From positions 1 through 33,721 of the forward strand of contig NZ_JAAMQJ010000048.1 of assembly GCF_013523125.1 (NCBI RefSeq): a DNA stretch of 33,721 nucleotides, read 5' to 3'. This document shows positions 25,295-33,645 of this stretch, piece after piece. Within the stretch, counting starts at the first letter, position 1, and each line of letters begins with the position of its first letter. This DNA comes from Pseudomonas entomophila (GTDB lineage Bacteria; Pseudomonadota; Gammaproteobacteria; Pseudomonadales; Pseudomonadaceae). The notes under the pieces were generated by a model. That model had not been told where the DNA came from. It ran no database searches and worked only from the letters and a program-made list of their open reading frames with translations. A program made the position numbers and the translations under genes.

Positions 25295-28200
25295 ATGAAA
25301 CGTCTGAACATCGCCCTGGTCGGCCAGGGCCGTACGCTCGACCGTCTGGTCAGGCTGCTGGAAGACCAAGGCCACGCTGCCGCGTCGTACGTGACCTACG
25401 CGCACGTACCAGCGGCGAGCGACCTGATCGTCGAGGACGGCAGCGTGTCCGTGCCGAATGATGGCCCCTCGCACTTGCCGCGCCTTCCGGTGCTCGGGTT
25501 ACGCCTGACGGTCAGCGATACACCTCTGAAGATTGCTGTGGATGTCTACTTTAGGGGTGGTGTAATCGAATCACCTCGTCTGATCGAGCAAACACTCGTC
25601 GACACCGACAGTCGTCCTACCGGCAATGGTCAACAACGGCGCCTCGACACCCTGCAGGTCGTGGAGGAGCGAACGGCCTTGCACGTCGCGAGTCATGCCC
25701 GCAACCCGCTTGAACTGCGTGAAGCGCCTCCATTGGCGACGTCACGTTCGGGGCAGTCCAGGACGCTCGACTGGCTCGAGCACCTGGCCTTCGTCCATGC
25801 GTTCAACGAGACCTCGCACGCAGGCTGGCTGCACGCTGCCGCCCATGACCTGCTCTCGACGCTGCATCCGGGCCTGCTCACCTTTGCCGATCGCCCAGCG
25901 CTCAACCTGGACGGTCAGCGCTGGAGCTACCGTCAGCTGCACGCGCTGACGAACGCCCTGACCCACGTCATCACGCGGCACCTGCCCGTCGACGGAGAAC
26001 CGGTACCGGTGATCGGGGTGTGCCTGCGCAAGTCGCCTGCGCTGTACGCCAGCCTGTTGGCCGTCCTGCGCAGCGGCGCCCTCTACCTGCCGATCGATCC
26101 GGCCACGCCGGTGGCGCGCCGCGAGCATATCCTGCGCGATGCAGGCGCCTGTCTCGTGCTGCATGACGATCAGGCCCATGCGGACATCGTCTCGGTGGAC
26201 GTGCGTGATGTGGCGGTGCCGTCTGACGACGCACCACCGATGCCGAATGCACCGTTGCCGTTGGCGCCCGATCGCCCCTGTGTGGCGATCTACACCTCCG
26301 GTACCACGGGCCAGCCCAAGGGCGTCCTGCTCAGTCGTCGCAACCTGGCGCACTTCATCGCCTGGTACATCGATCACGTGGCGCTCGATGCGCGAAGCCG
26401 TGCGTTGCAGTTCTCTACCATCGGGTTCGACGCCTCGCTGCTGGACAGCCTGCCGGCGCTCTTCGTCGGTGCCGAGCTGGTCGTGCCCAGTGATACGCAG
26501 CGCCAGGACCCCCATGCCTTGAGCGCGCTGATCCGTCATCAGTCGGTCACCCACGCGTTTCTGCCACCGGCCGTGCTGAGCCTGTTGCCCAGCGAGCCCC
26601 CCCTTGGCTTGCAGCACCTGGTGACGGGCGGGGATGTCTGCGAGCCCCAGGCCATCGCCCGCCTGGCGCCCCAGTGCCGGCTGCACAACATCTATGGGCC
26701 GACCGAAACCACGGTGCTGGCCACCACACGGGTGTTCGCGGCCGAGGACGACAATCGCAACCTGGGTCGGCCGATCGCCAACACCCAGGTGCTGATTCTC
26801 GACGAGGCCCTGCAACCGGTCGGCGACCAGGTGCCTGGCGAGCTGTACATCGTCGGCGCAGGCGTCGGGCTGGGCTACGTGGGCAACCCCACCTTGACTG
26901 CCGAGCGCTTCAGCCACCTGACGCTGCCGTCGGGCGACACCCTGCGCGTCTATCGCACTGGCGACATCGCCCGGTGGACGGCCGACGGCATCGTGCTGTG
27001 CGGACGGCGTGACAACCAGGTGAAGATCCGCGGCTTTCGTGTCGAGCCCGAGGAGATCGAACACTGCCTGCGCCGCAGCCAGGCCTACGGCCACGTCGCG
27101 GTGGTGATCGACGCGCAGCAGCGGATCCTGGCCTTCGTCGCCCAGCCACGCGATGCCCAGGCCGAACGCAGGCTGCGCGAGCATGCCCGGCGGCACCTGC
27201 CGGACTACATGGTGCCGACGTTCTACCGTGAGCTGGACAGCCTGCCCAGTACGGTCAATGGCAAGGTCGATCGTCAGGCGCTGCTGCGCGGCCAGCCGGC
27301 ACCTGCCGCAGCACGACCCCGCGTGGCACCGCAGACACCGACCGAACAGCGCCTGATCGCGCTGTGGAGCGAGCTGCTCGAACAGCGCGAGGCCGATGTG
27401 TCCATCGATGACAGCTTCTTCGAGATCGGTGGCCACTCGATCCTGTTGTCGCGTCTGCTGCTGGCCATACGGGAGCGGTTCGGTCGGGGCGTGGCGATCA
27501 ACCAGTTCATCGAGCAGCCGACCTTGCGGCGCCTGGGCGCCCTGCTCGATGGGACCGGCGACGCGATCCAGGGCCTGGCCGAACGCCTCGAACGTGATGC
27601 GATGCGACCGCTCGAGCTCGAGGTGCAGCCCCTGGAGCGCCTGGGCGATGTGCACCGGGTGATCGTGACTGGCGCCAACAGCTTCCTGGGGGTTCATCTG
27701 GTCGAGGCGCTGCTGGACTGGGGCAGCGCCGAGGTGGCCTGTCTGGTGCGCCGTGGCGAAGGGCGCAGTGCGCAGGCACGTTTCGCTCAGGCGTTGACGG
27801 ACAATCGTCTGACGCTGGACATGACACGGGTGCGGGTCTTCGAGGCGGACCTGCGTCGGCCTCGCCTGGGGCTGAGCGAGGCCGATTACCGTTACCTGGA
27901 TGAACACTTCGGTGCCCTGGTGCACAACGCGGCCCAGGTCAACCACGTGCTGGACTACCCCGCGCTGGCCCAGGACAACGTCGAGCCGTTGTTCGACTGC
28001 CTGCGCCTGTGCGAAGGCGCGCGCAAGAAGGTCTTCAACTTCGTCTCGACCCTGTCCGCGTGCAGTGCGGTGGACGAACACGGACGGGTGCTCGAGCAGG
28101 ACGCAGCAACGACGCCGCCGGTGTACCTGCGCAACGGGTACAACCTGAGCAAGTGGGTAGGCGAACGAATCCTCGCCCGGGCACGTGCCCAAGGGGTCCG

Positions 28201-28726
28201 GGTCAACCTGTTCCGGCCGGGCAACATCACCTTCGACAGCCGCTCGGGCGTCAGCCAGCCGGAGCGCAACCGCCTGATGCTGATGCTCAAAGGGTCGCTG
28301 CAATTGGGCCAGGTGCCGCGCCTGCAGATCGACTTCGACCTGATGCCGGTGGACTTTCTCGCCCGCTTCCTCGCCTTCCACGCCAGCCGGCATCAAGCGC
28401 AGGCGTGCGTGTTCAACCTGCACAACCCCGAACCCCTGCGCTGGGAGGATTACCTGGCGAGCTTCCGCGACCACGGGCATGCCTTCGACCTGATCAGTAC
28501 GGAGGAATGGCAGCGGCAACTGCACCGGGTCGATCGCGACAACGCGTTGTTCGACGTGCTGGGGTTCTACCTGGACGGCTTCGGCGAAGACATTGGCGAC
28601 ATCGCGTCGATCGAGCACCACAACGCCCGCACCGGGGTACGGCGCATGGGCGCGCGCTACCCGGCCAAGACACCGGCACTGCTGCAACGCGGCTGCCAGT
28701 ACCTGAGCGACATCGGTTTCATCTGA
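25295..28726 (+). CDS. pvfC: Single-module NRPS, A-T-reductase, PvfC/MgoA
   Basis: Nonribosomal peptide synthetase of 1143 residues that activates one amino acid, tethers it and releases it reductively as an aldehyde. ATG 25295 follows AGGAGG. Residues 1 to about 185 are an unassigned region starting like a nucleotide-binding fold (NIALVGQGRTLDRLVRLLEDQGH). The adenylation domain spans about 185-665, with YTSGTTGQPKG from 333 and IYGPTETT. The carrier domain has the phosphopantetheine serine at 715 in GGHSILL. The thioester reductase (about 785-1143) has TGANSFLG at 792-799 and the Tyr949/Lys953 pair in YNLSK. There is no condensation domain. Characterised PvfC-type A domains use L-valine or leucine; the residue here was not deduced. 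Confidence 0.93.
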   Translation: MKRLNIALVGQGRTLDRLVRLLEDQGHAAASYVTYAHVPAASDLIVEDGSVSVPNDGPSHLPRLPVLGLRLTVSDTPLKIAVDVYFRGGVIESPRLIEQTLVDTDSRPTGNGQQRRLDTLQVVEERTALHVASHARNPLELREAPPLATSRSGQSRTLDWLEHLAFVHAFNETSHAGWLHAAAHDLLSTLHPGLLTFADRPALNLDGQRWSYRQLHALTNALTHVITRHLPVDGEPVPVIGVCLRKSPALYASLLAVLRSGALYLPIDPATPVARREHILRDAGACLVLHDDQAHADIVSVDVRDVAVPSDDAPPMPNAPLPLAPDRPCVAIYTSGTTGQPKGVLLSRRNLAHFIAWYIDHVALDARSRALQFSTIGFDASLLDSLPALFVGAELVVPSDTQRQDPHALSALIRHQSVTHAFLPPAVLSLLPSEPPLGLQHLVTGGDVCEPQAIARLAPQCRLHNIYGPTETTVLATTRVFAAEDDNRNLGRPIANTQVLILDEALQPVGDQVPGELYIVGAGVGLGYVGNPTLTAERFSHLTLPSGDTLRVYRTGDIARWTADGIVLCGRRDNQVKIRGFRVEPEEIEHCLRRSQAYGHVAVVIDAQQRILAFVAQPRDAQAERRLREHARRHLPDYMVPTFYRELDSLPSTVNGKVDRQALLRGQPAPAAARPRVAPQTPTEQRLIALWSELLEQREADVSIDDSFFEIGGHSILLSRLLLAIRERFGRGVAINQFIEQPTLRRLGALLDGTGDAIQGLAERLERDAMRPLELEVQPLERLGDVHRVIVTGANSFLGVHLVEALLDWGSAEVACLVRRGEGRSAQARFAQALTDNRLTLDMTRVRVFEADLRRPRLGLSEADYRYLDEHFGALVHNAAQVNHVLDYPALAQDNVEPLFDCLRLCEGARKKVFNFVSTLSACSAVDEHGRVLEQDAATTPPVYLRNGYNLSKWVGERILARARAQGVRVNLFRPGNITFDSRSGVSQPERNRLMLMLKGSLQLGQVPRLQIDFDLMPVDFLARFLAFHASRHQAQACVFNLHNPEPLRWEDYLASFRDHGHAFDLISTEEWQRQLHRVDRDNALFDVLGFYLDGFGEDIGDIASIEHHNARTGVRRMGARYPAKTPALLQRGCQYLSDIGFI

Positions 28727-28750
28727 CCTACCCTCACAGGAGCTTCAACC

Positions 28751-29218
28751 ATGCAAGCACTCAAACCCGATACCCTGATCGCCAACCCGCACGGCTGCGA
28801 AGTCGTCTCCAGCGTCGAGGTCGCCGCACCGGCCGCCAGCGTCTGGGCGATGGTCGGCAACTTCGCCGGCTTCCCGGTGTTCATCCCCGCGCTCGCGCAC
28901 ATCGAGATGACCGGCAGCGGTGTGCGTTCGGTACGCAAGAAGCTGTTCAAGGATGGCAATGTGGTGATCGAACAATTGAACAGCCGTGACGAGACGGCCA
29001 TGTTCATGACCTGGAGCCTGATCTACACCAGCCTCGACATCGGCAACCTCTGGGCGGCCATGCAAGTGGAGCCGCTCGACGACGGTCGTAGCCGGGCGAC
29101 CTGGACCATTCAGGCCGAGCCCTGGGAGGGCGGCGAGGCGGCATTGCCCGCCTTCCAGGCCTTCCTGCAGGGCTTCGCCGACGAGGCGATGAACACAGTG
29201 CGTCAGTTGCTGGAGTAG
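28751..29218 (+). CDS. pvfD: SRPBCC/polyketide-cyclase-like protein, PvfD/MgoD
   Basis: Small soluble protein of 155 residues with the START/SRPBCC fold pattern: an N-terminal strand pair (CEVVSSVEVAAPAASVWAMV), the helix-grip GNFAGFPVFIP, and a C-terminal helix (FQAFLQGFADEAMNTVRQLLE). Such proteins bind hydrophobic ligands in a cavity and sometimes catalyse cyclisation or dehydration. Gene order, a 24-bp gap and an ACAGGAG ribosome site make it the fourth gene of the pvf operon. Its step is not known from sequence; it may help condensation or cyclisation after reductive release. Confidence 0.88.
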   Translation: MQALKPDTLIANPHGCEVVSSVEVAAPAASVWAMVGNFAGFPVFIPALAHIEMTGSGVRSVRKKLFKDGNVVIEQLNSRDETAMFMTWSLIYTSLDIGNLWAAMQVEPLDDGRSRATWTIQAEPWEGGEAALPAFQAFLQGFADEAMNTVRQLLE

Positions 29219-29231
29219 CACCTCCGAGCGG

Positions 29232-29254
29232 CGCCGGGTGATTTCAGCCCGGCG
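29232..29254 (+). terminator. Hairpin after the pvf operon
   Basis: CGCCGGG (29232-29238) and CCCGGCG (29248-29254) form a perfect 7-bp stem with a 9-base loop, 13 bp after pvfD. There is no T tract, so it may be a weak terminator or an mRNA-stabilising end. Confidence 0.45.
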
Positions 29255-29296
29255 TCCACTCGCAGGACAGTTGCAAATTGCCTCGGTCACGCGAAC

Positions 29297-29315
29297 AATG
29301 AGACTAATTATCATT
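29297..29315. promoter_or_regulatory. Fur box at the sigma-factor promoter
   Basis: AATGAGACTAATTATCATT matches 12 of 19 positions of the Fur consensus, and a shifted 19-mer two bases to the right also matches 12, the overlapping-hexamer pattern usual for Fur sites. It covers a weak -10 (AACAAT, 29294-29299) that pairs with TTGCAA (29271-29276) at 17-bp spacing. It implies iron repression of the sigma-FecR unit. Confidence 0.7.
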
Positions 29316-29338
29316 CATTGCGTGACCGGCTCCCTCTC

Positions 29339-29854
29339 ATGCCTTCTTCAGATTTCGTGCACCAGCTGTACAGCGAACATCATGGTTGGCTCCGTGGCTG
29401 GCTGCGCAGCCAGCTGAGCACGGCGGCCGACGCGGCCGATCTGGCCCACGATACCTTCGTACGCCTCCTGCAACGCCGAGAGACCCCACCACTGTCTACG
29501 CCACGGGCTTTCCTGCGCACGGTGGCGCGTGGTCTGGTGATCGATCACTGGCGGCGTGAAGAACTGCGGCGTGCCTACCTGGAAGCGCTGGCACATCTGC
29601 CAGAGGCCCAGGCGCCTGACGTGGAGACGCGCGAGGTGCTGCTGGAGCTGCTCGAACGCATCGATCGCCTGCTCGACGGGCTCAAGCCCAAGGTGCGCCA
29701 GGCCTTCGTGCTGGTGCAGTGCGAGGGTCTGAGCCACAAGGAGGCGGCCGCTCGCCTGGGGATCTCCCTGCGCTCGGTCGAGCGCCATGTCGCCGACGCG
29801 CTCTATCATTGCTATGTGTTGCGCTATGAACAGGCGGCCCATGTTGGTGGATGA
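29339..29854 (+). CDS. Iron-starvation ECF sigma factor (FecI type)
   Basis: Extracytoplasmic-function sigma factor of 171 residues that directs transcription of the downstream siderophore receptor. Region 2 (about 4-70) contains LYSEHHGWLRGWLRSQL, DLAHDTFVRLL and TPRAFLRTVARGLVIDHWRR. Region 4 (about 105-160) contains LKPKVRQAFVLVQCEGLSHKE and GISLRSVERHVADAL. ATG 29339 is chosen over an upstream TTG at 29318 that falls within the Fur-box region. The anti-sigma gene starts inside its 3' end. This is the standard FecI-FecR-receptor cell-surface signalling layout. Confidence 0.92.
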   Translation: MPSSDFVHQLYSEHHGWLRGWLRSQLSTAADAADLAHDTFVRLLQRRETPPLSTPRAFLRTVARGLVIDHWRREELRRAYLEALAHLPEAQAPDVETREVLLELLERIDRLLDGLKPKVRQAFVLVQCEGLSHKEAAARLGISLRSVERHVADALYHCYVLRYEQAAHVGG

Positions 29855-30809
29855 TCCGGCCCTGCCTGCGACCGTCGTACGCCAGGCCATCGCCTGGACG
29901 CTCAGGCTACGCGAGCAACGGCACGATCGCACGCTGGTGGAGCAATGCGCCTGTTGGCGGGGTGCGCACCCGAATCACGAACTGGCCTGGCAGCGCATCA
30001 CCGGACTGGGACAGGAACTCGACCTCAGTACGCTGCCGGGTGCACGCGTGGCCTTGCACGTCCTGGAGCCGGCCCGTGCCCGCCTGCACCGGCGTCAGGC
30101 GCTGAAACTGCTCGGGGGCGTGGCGCTGGTGGGCTCGGCCAGCTGGCTGAGCAAGGATCTCGACAGGTTGAACGACTGGCGCGCCGACTACGTGAGTGCC
30201 TTGGGCGAGCATCGCCGATTCACGCTCCCGGATGGCTCGGTGCTCCAGCTGGATACCTGCAGCGCGGTGAACCTCGCGTTCGATGCACGGCAACGTGCGC
30301 TCGAGCTGGTGCACGGGCAATTGATGCTGAGCTGCCGCTCTGATCACCGGCCAGTACGCCTCCGTACGCGCGAGGGGTGGGTGCAGGGGCTGGACGGTCG
30401 CTTCGTGGTCCGTCAGCACACGCAGACCACGTCCGTGAGCGTGCTGGAAGGTCAGGTGACGATTCACGGCGTTCAGGGGTCAGGGATGCCAGTGACGGCC
30501 CAGGCCGGACAGTCCTATCGTCTCGATGCGCACGGGATCCATCGACTCACGGGGTTGCCGTTGCAAGCCGATGCCTGGGCGCAGGGCCTGATCGTCACCC
30601 GCGGCATGCGCCTGCAGGATTTTCTGGCAGAAGTCAGCCGCTATCGACGCGGCTACCTGGGCTGCAGCGCGGCCGTGGCTGACTGGCGTCTCTCGGGGGT
30701 CTATCGCCTGGAAGACACTGACCGATTGCTGGCCATCCTGCCGCAGAGTCTGCCGGTGAAACTCGAACGGCGGACACGCTGGTGGGTACGCGTCGAACAG
30801 GCCAGTTGA
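29841..30809 (+). CDS. FecR-family anti-sigma factor/sigma regulator
   Basis: Inner-membrane regulator of 322 residues that holds the FecI-type sigma factor until the loaded receptor signals. ATG 29841 is chosen because AGGCGG precedes it; ATG 29826 is also in frame. Residues 10-55 are the DUF4880 sigma-binding region (AIAWTLRLRE, then ACWRGAHPNHELAWQRI). A twin arginine (84-85) precedes the single membrane segment (about 87-102), as in FecR proteins reported to use the Tat route. The periplasmic FecR domain contains RRFTLPDGSVLQLDTCSAVN, and the C-terminal receptor-contacting part ends with GVYRLEDTDRLLAILPQSLP. It overlaps the sigma gene by 14 bp. Confidence 0.92.
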   Translation: MLVDDPALPATVVRQAIAWTLRLREQRHDRTLVEQCACWRGAHPNHELAWQRITGLGQELDLSTLPGARVALHVLEPARARLHRRQALKLLGGVALVGSASWLSKDLDRLNDWRADYVSALGEHRRFTLPDGSVLQLDTCSAVNLAFDARQRALELVHGQLMLSCRSDHRPVRLRTREGWVQGLDGRFVVRQHTQTTSVSVLEGQVTIHGVQGSGMPVTAQAGQSYRLDAHGIHRLTGLPLQADAWAQGLIVTRGMRLQDFLAEVSRYRRGYLGCSAAVADWRLSGVYRLEDTDRLLAILPQSLPVKLERRTRWWVRVEQAS

Positions 30810-30882
30810 ATTTTTGGCGGGTTTGCGTGCGTCGTTCGGCCCTGAAGAGCGCAGTTCTTTTCTTGGATCAACGGACCTTTCC

Positions 30883-33357
30883 ATGCCCAACGTTTCTTCT
30901 TCTCTACGTCCCCTGTCGGCCCAGGTTGCTCCCGCCTCACGTCTTGGCGGCGCCGTGCGCGCGGCCCTGTTCGGAACCGCCCTTGGCCTGAGTACCTTGC
31001 CCGTGCTGAGCCAGGCAGCCGATGCCTATACCGTCAGCCGCGTCTACGACATTCCAGCCGGCAGCCTGGGCGATGTGCTCAATCGATTCGCCCAGCAAGC
31101 CGGCATCACCCTGTCCGGTACGCCGCGCCAGGTCGATGATCTGCAATCGCCAGGCTTGCAGGGCGATTATGCCGTCGATCAGGCGCTGCGCCATCTGCTG
31201 GCCGGCACTGGCCTGGAAGCCGTCACGCAGGGCGGTGGCAGCTATGCCTTGCGCGCTCGACCCACCGACACGGCGCTGGCCCTGCCGGACACCGATGTGC
31301 GTGGCTTCAGCCTGGGCAACGCACTGGGCAGCATGGAGGGCTACAACGCCACCCACAGCCAGGTCGCGACCAAGACCAGCACGGCGCTGCTGGAGACCTC
31401 GCAGTCGGTGTCCGTGGTCACACGGCAACAGCTGGACGACCAGGGCTCGCAGACCGTGGCCCAGGCCATGCGCTACACCCCCGGCGTGATGACCAGCCCC
31501 TATGGCGCGACCCACCGCTACGACTACGTGGCCATGCGTGGCTTCAACGACGGCTCGGTGGACAACATCTACCTGGACGGCTTGAAGTCCATGGGGGACA
31601 ACGGCACCTACAGCACCATGCAGGTCGACCCCTACTTCCTCGAACGCATCGACGTACTCAAGGGGCCGTCGTCGGTGCTCTACGGTCGCAGCTCGCCCGG
31701 AGGGCTGGTGGCCTTGACCACCAAGAAGCCGCTGTTCGAAGCGTTCCACCAGGTGCAGGCAACGGTAGGCACACAGGGCCAACGCGGGCTAGGCTTCGAC
31801 CTGAGCGGGCCCCTGGACGATGACAAGCGCATCGCCTATCGGCTGACGGGCCTGGCGGACCATTCCGACACCCAGTTCGACCATAACGAAGAAGAGCGTT
31901 ACGCGATCGCCCCGGCCGTCAGCATCGACTTCAGCGAGGACACCTCCCTGACGCTGCAGGCGTACCTGCAGCACGATCCGGAGGGGGGCTACCATGGCGG
32001 CAACCCGGCGGCCGGCATGTTGCACCCACGCAACGGCCTGCGTCTGTCGGACCACTTCTTCGAAGGCGAGCCGGACATCGATCGTTACGAGCGGACCCAG
32101 CAGTCGTTCAGCTACCAGTTCGAGCATCGTTTCAACGACGTGCTGACGGCGCGTCAGAACGTCCGCTACCAGGACTCGGACGTGTCGATGGACCAGGTGT
32201 ATTCGGCGGGCTGGGCGGATGCGCAGAGCAACGTGCTGAACCGCGCCTATACCGGGGGCGACGAGCGCCTGCACTCCTTCATCGTCGACAACATGTTGCA
32301 AGCCGAGCTGTTCGCGGGATCGGCCAAGCACACGGTGTTGCTGGGCGCGGACTACCAGCGGCGTAAAGCCAATGTGGACTGGCGATACGGGTCGGTGGAT
32401 CCGCTGGATGCAGGGGCGCCGGTCTATGGCAATGGTAATCTGGAACTTCAAGGCGAGAACCGTTACTTGCGACGGTTGCAGCAGACCGGCGTGTACCTTC
32501 AAGACCTGGTGGAGTGGGATCAATGGCGCTTTTCGCTGGGCATACGCCAGGACTGGGTGAAAGTATCGGAAGAGAATCGGGATACCGGCATCCGTGTCAG
32601 CGATGACCGCAGCAAATTCAGCGGACGCGCAGGCGTGCTGTACGTGTTCGAGAATGGCCTGGCGCCGTACGTGAGCTACTCGGAGTCGTTCAACCCCAAT
32701 ACCGTGTCCGACCAGGAAGGCCGGCCGCTGGCGCCGACCGAAGGCACGCAGTGGGAAGCGGGCCTCAAATACCAACCGCCGGGCACCGACAACCTGTTCA
32801 CGGCGTCGGTCTTCCATATCGAGCAGGAAAATCTCGCCTCCAAGCAACCGAACGAAGACTTCTACCGGGCCGTGGGCCAGGTGCGTTCGCAAGGGCTGGA
32901 GTTGGAGGCGCATGTCCAGGTGACGGACAACCTCAAGCTGATCGGGGGCTATACGTTCACCGATATCGAGTACAGCAAGACCATGCCGAGCCTGACCCTC
33001 CCTGGGCAGGACAACCGTGGTCATTCGCCTACCCAGGCGCCCAAGCAGATGGCCTCGTTGTGGGCCGACTACAACGTTCGTCAGGGGCCACTCGATGGCG
33101 TCAGGCTGGGCGGTGGCGTGCGCTACGTGGGTTACAGCTGGGTCGATGCCGAGAACAGCATGAAAGTGCCTTCCTACACCGTGTTCGATGCGTCGATCGG
33201 CTACGACATGGGCAAGCTGGGCGTGAAAGGCCTGGACCTGCGCCTGAATGCCAACAACCTGACCAACGAGAGCTACATCACCTCCTGCGCAAGCCTGAAC
33301 TACTGCTACATGGGTGAAGAGCGCAGTGTGAGCGCGACGGCCAGCTACCAGTTCTGA
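30883..33357 (+). CDS. TonB-dependent ferric-siderophore receptor with STN domain
   Basis: Outer-membrane receptor of 824 residues for uptake of a ferric siderophore, also the signal input to FecR. ATG 30883 is followed by a long signal peptide, cleaved likely after SQA (about residue 45). Residues about 50-110 form the STN domain (YDIPAGSLGDVLNRFAQQAGI, then LRHLLAGTGL) that contacts FecR. The plug (about 140-270) has QSVSVVTRQQLDDQG, MRGFNDGSVDNIYLDGL and IDVLKGPSSVLYGRSSPGG. A 22-strand barrel ends in the aromatic C-terminus YQF. The C-terminal disulfide-type pattern CASLNYCYMGEERSV resembles FhuA/FoxA-type hydroxamate receptors, so ferrioxamine or a similar ligand is the best guess. It stands 73 bp after fecR, where a sigma-dependent promoter would be expected. 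Confidence 0.93.
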   Translation: MPNVSSSLRPLSAQVAPASRLGGAVRAALFGTALGLSTLPVLSQAADAYTVSRVYDIPAGSLGDVLNRFAQQAGITLSGTPRQVDDLQSPGLQGDYAVDQALRHLLAGTGLEAVTQGGGSYALRARPTDTALALPDTDVRGFSLGNALGSMEGYNATHSQVATKTSTALLETSQSVSVVTRQQLDDQGSQTVAQAMRYTPGVMTSPYGATHRYDYVAMRGFNDGSVDNIYLDGLKSMGDNGTYSTMQVDPYFLERIDVLKGPSSVLYGRSSPGGLVALTTKKPLFEAFHQVQATVGTQGQRGLGFDLSGPLDDDKRIAYRLTGLADHSDTQFDHNEEERYAIAPAVSIDFSEDTSLTLQAYLQHDPEGGYHGGNPAAGMLHPRNGLRLSDHFFEGEPDIDRYERTQQSFSYQFEHRFNDVLTARQNVRYQDSDVSMDQVYSAGWADAQSNVLNRAYTGGDERLHSFIVDNMLQAELFAGSAKHTVLLGADYQRRKANVDWRYGSVDPLDAGAPVYGNGNLELQGENRYLRRLQQTGVYLQDLVEWDQWRFSLGIRQDWVKVSEENRDTGIRVSDDRSKFSGRAGVLYVFENGLAPYVSYSESFNPNTVSDQEGRPLAPTEGTQWEAGLKYQPPGTDNLFTASVFHIEQENLASKQPNEDFYRAVGQVRSQGLELEAHVQVTDNLKLIGGYTFTDIEYSKTMPSLTLPGQDNRGHSPTQAPKQMASLWADYNVRQGPLDGVRLGGGVRYVGYSWVDAENSMKVPSYTVFDASIGYDMGKLGVKGLDLRLNANNLTNESYITSCASLNYCYMGEERSVSATASYQF

Positions 33358-33376
33358 GTACGAGCATCTGAAAAGA

Positions 33377-33412
33377 CAAAACCCCTACCTGCCTGCGCAG
33401 ATAGGGGTTTTG
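33377..33412. terminator. Bidirectional terminator between receptor gene and 5S rRNA
   Basis: CAAAACCCCTACCTGC (33377-33392) and GCAGATAGGGGTTTTG (33397-33412) form a 16-bp stem with one wobble and a 4-base loop, with A- and T-rich flanks on both sides. It ends the receptor gene on the plus strand and the 5S transcript on the minus strand. Confidence 0.9.
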
Positions 33413-33422
33413 CGGAATGAAT

Positions 33423-33538
33423 CTTGACGATGACCTACTCTCACATGGGGAAACCCCACACTACCATCGGCGATGCATCGTTTCACTGCTGAGTTCGGGA
33501 AGGGATCAGGTGGTTCCAATGCTCTATGGTCGTCAAGA
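33423..33538 (-). rRNA. rrf: 5S ribosomal RNA (distal copy)
   Basis: The minus strand gives a full-length 5S rRNA of about 116 nt. The ends TTGACGACCATAGAGC and GGTCATCGTCAAG pair with each other, and the core contains CCTGATCCCTTCCCGAACTC and GATGGTAGTGTGGGG, as in Pseudomonas 5S. It is the end of an rRNA operon lying to the right of the window. Confidence 0.96.
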
Positions 33539-33599
33539 AAACCGGTGTGCTGAGCGGCCAGCGGGCCACTCGGCGAAATAGGGTCTCTCTACCTAAAGA

Positions 33600-33635
33600 C
33601 AAAACCCCTACCTGCATGCGCAGATAGGGGTTTTG
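33600..33635 (-). terminator. Terminator between the two tandem 5S genes
   Basis: The stem CAAAACCCCTACCTGC (33600-33615) with GCAGATAGGGGTTTTG (33620-33635) is the same as at 33377 with one loop change. On the minus strand it follows the proximal 5S copy, so transcription must read through it, or restart, to make the distal 5S. Confidence 0.88.
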
Positions 33636-33645
33636 CGAAATGAAT

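Noticed and set aside
25742..28687. 981-codon open frame on the minus strand opposite pvfC
   Set aside because: High GC leaves few stops in the antisense frame. The protein has Gln/His/Val-rich composition and no domain, while the plus strand encodes a full NRPS.
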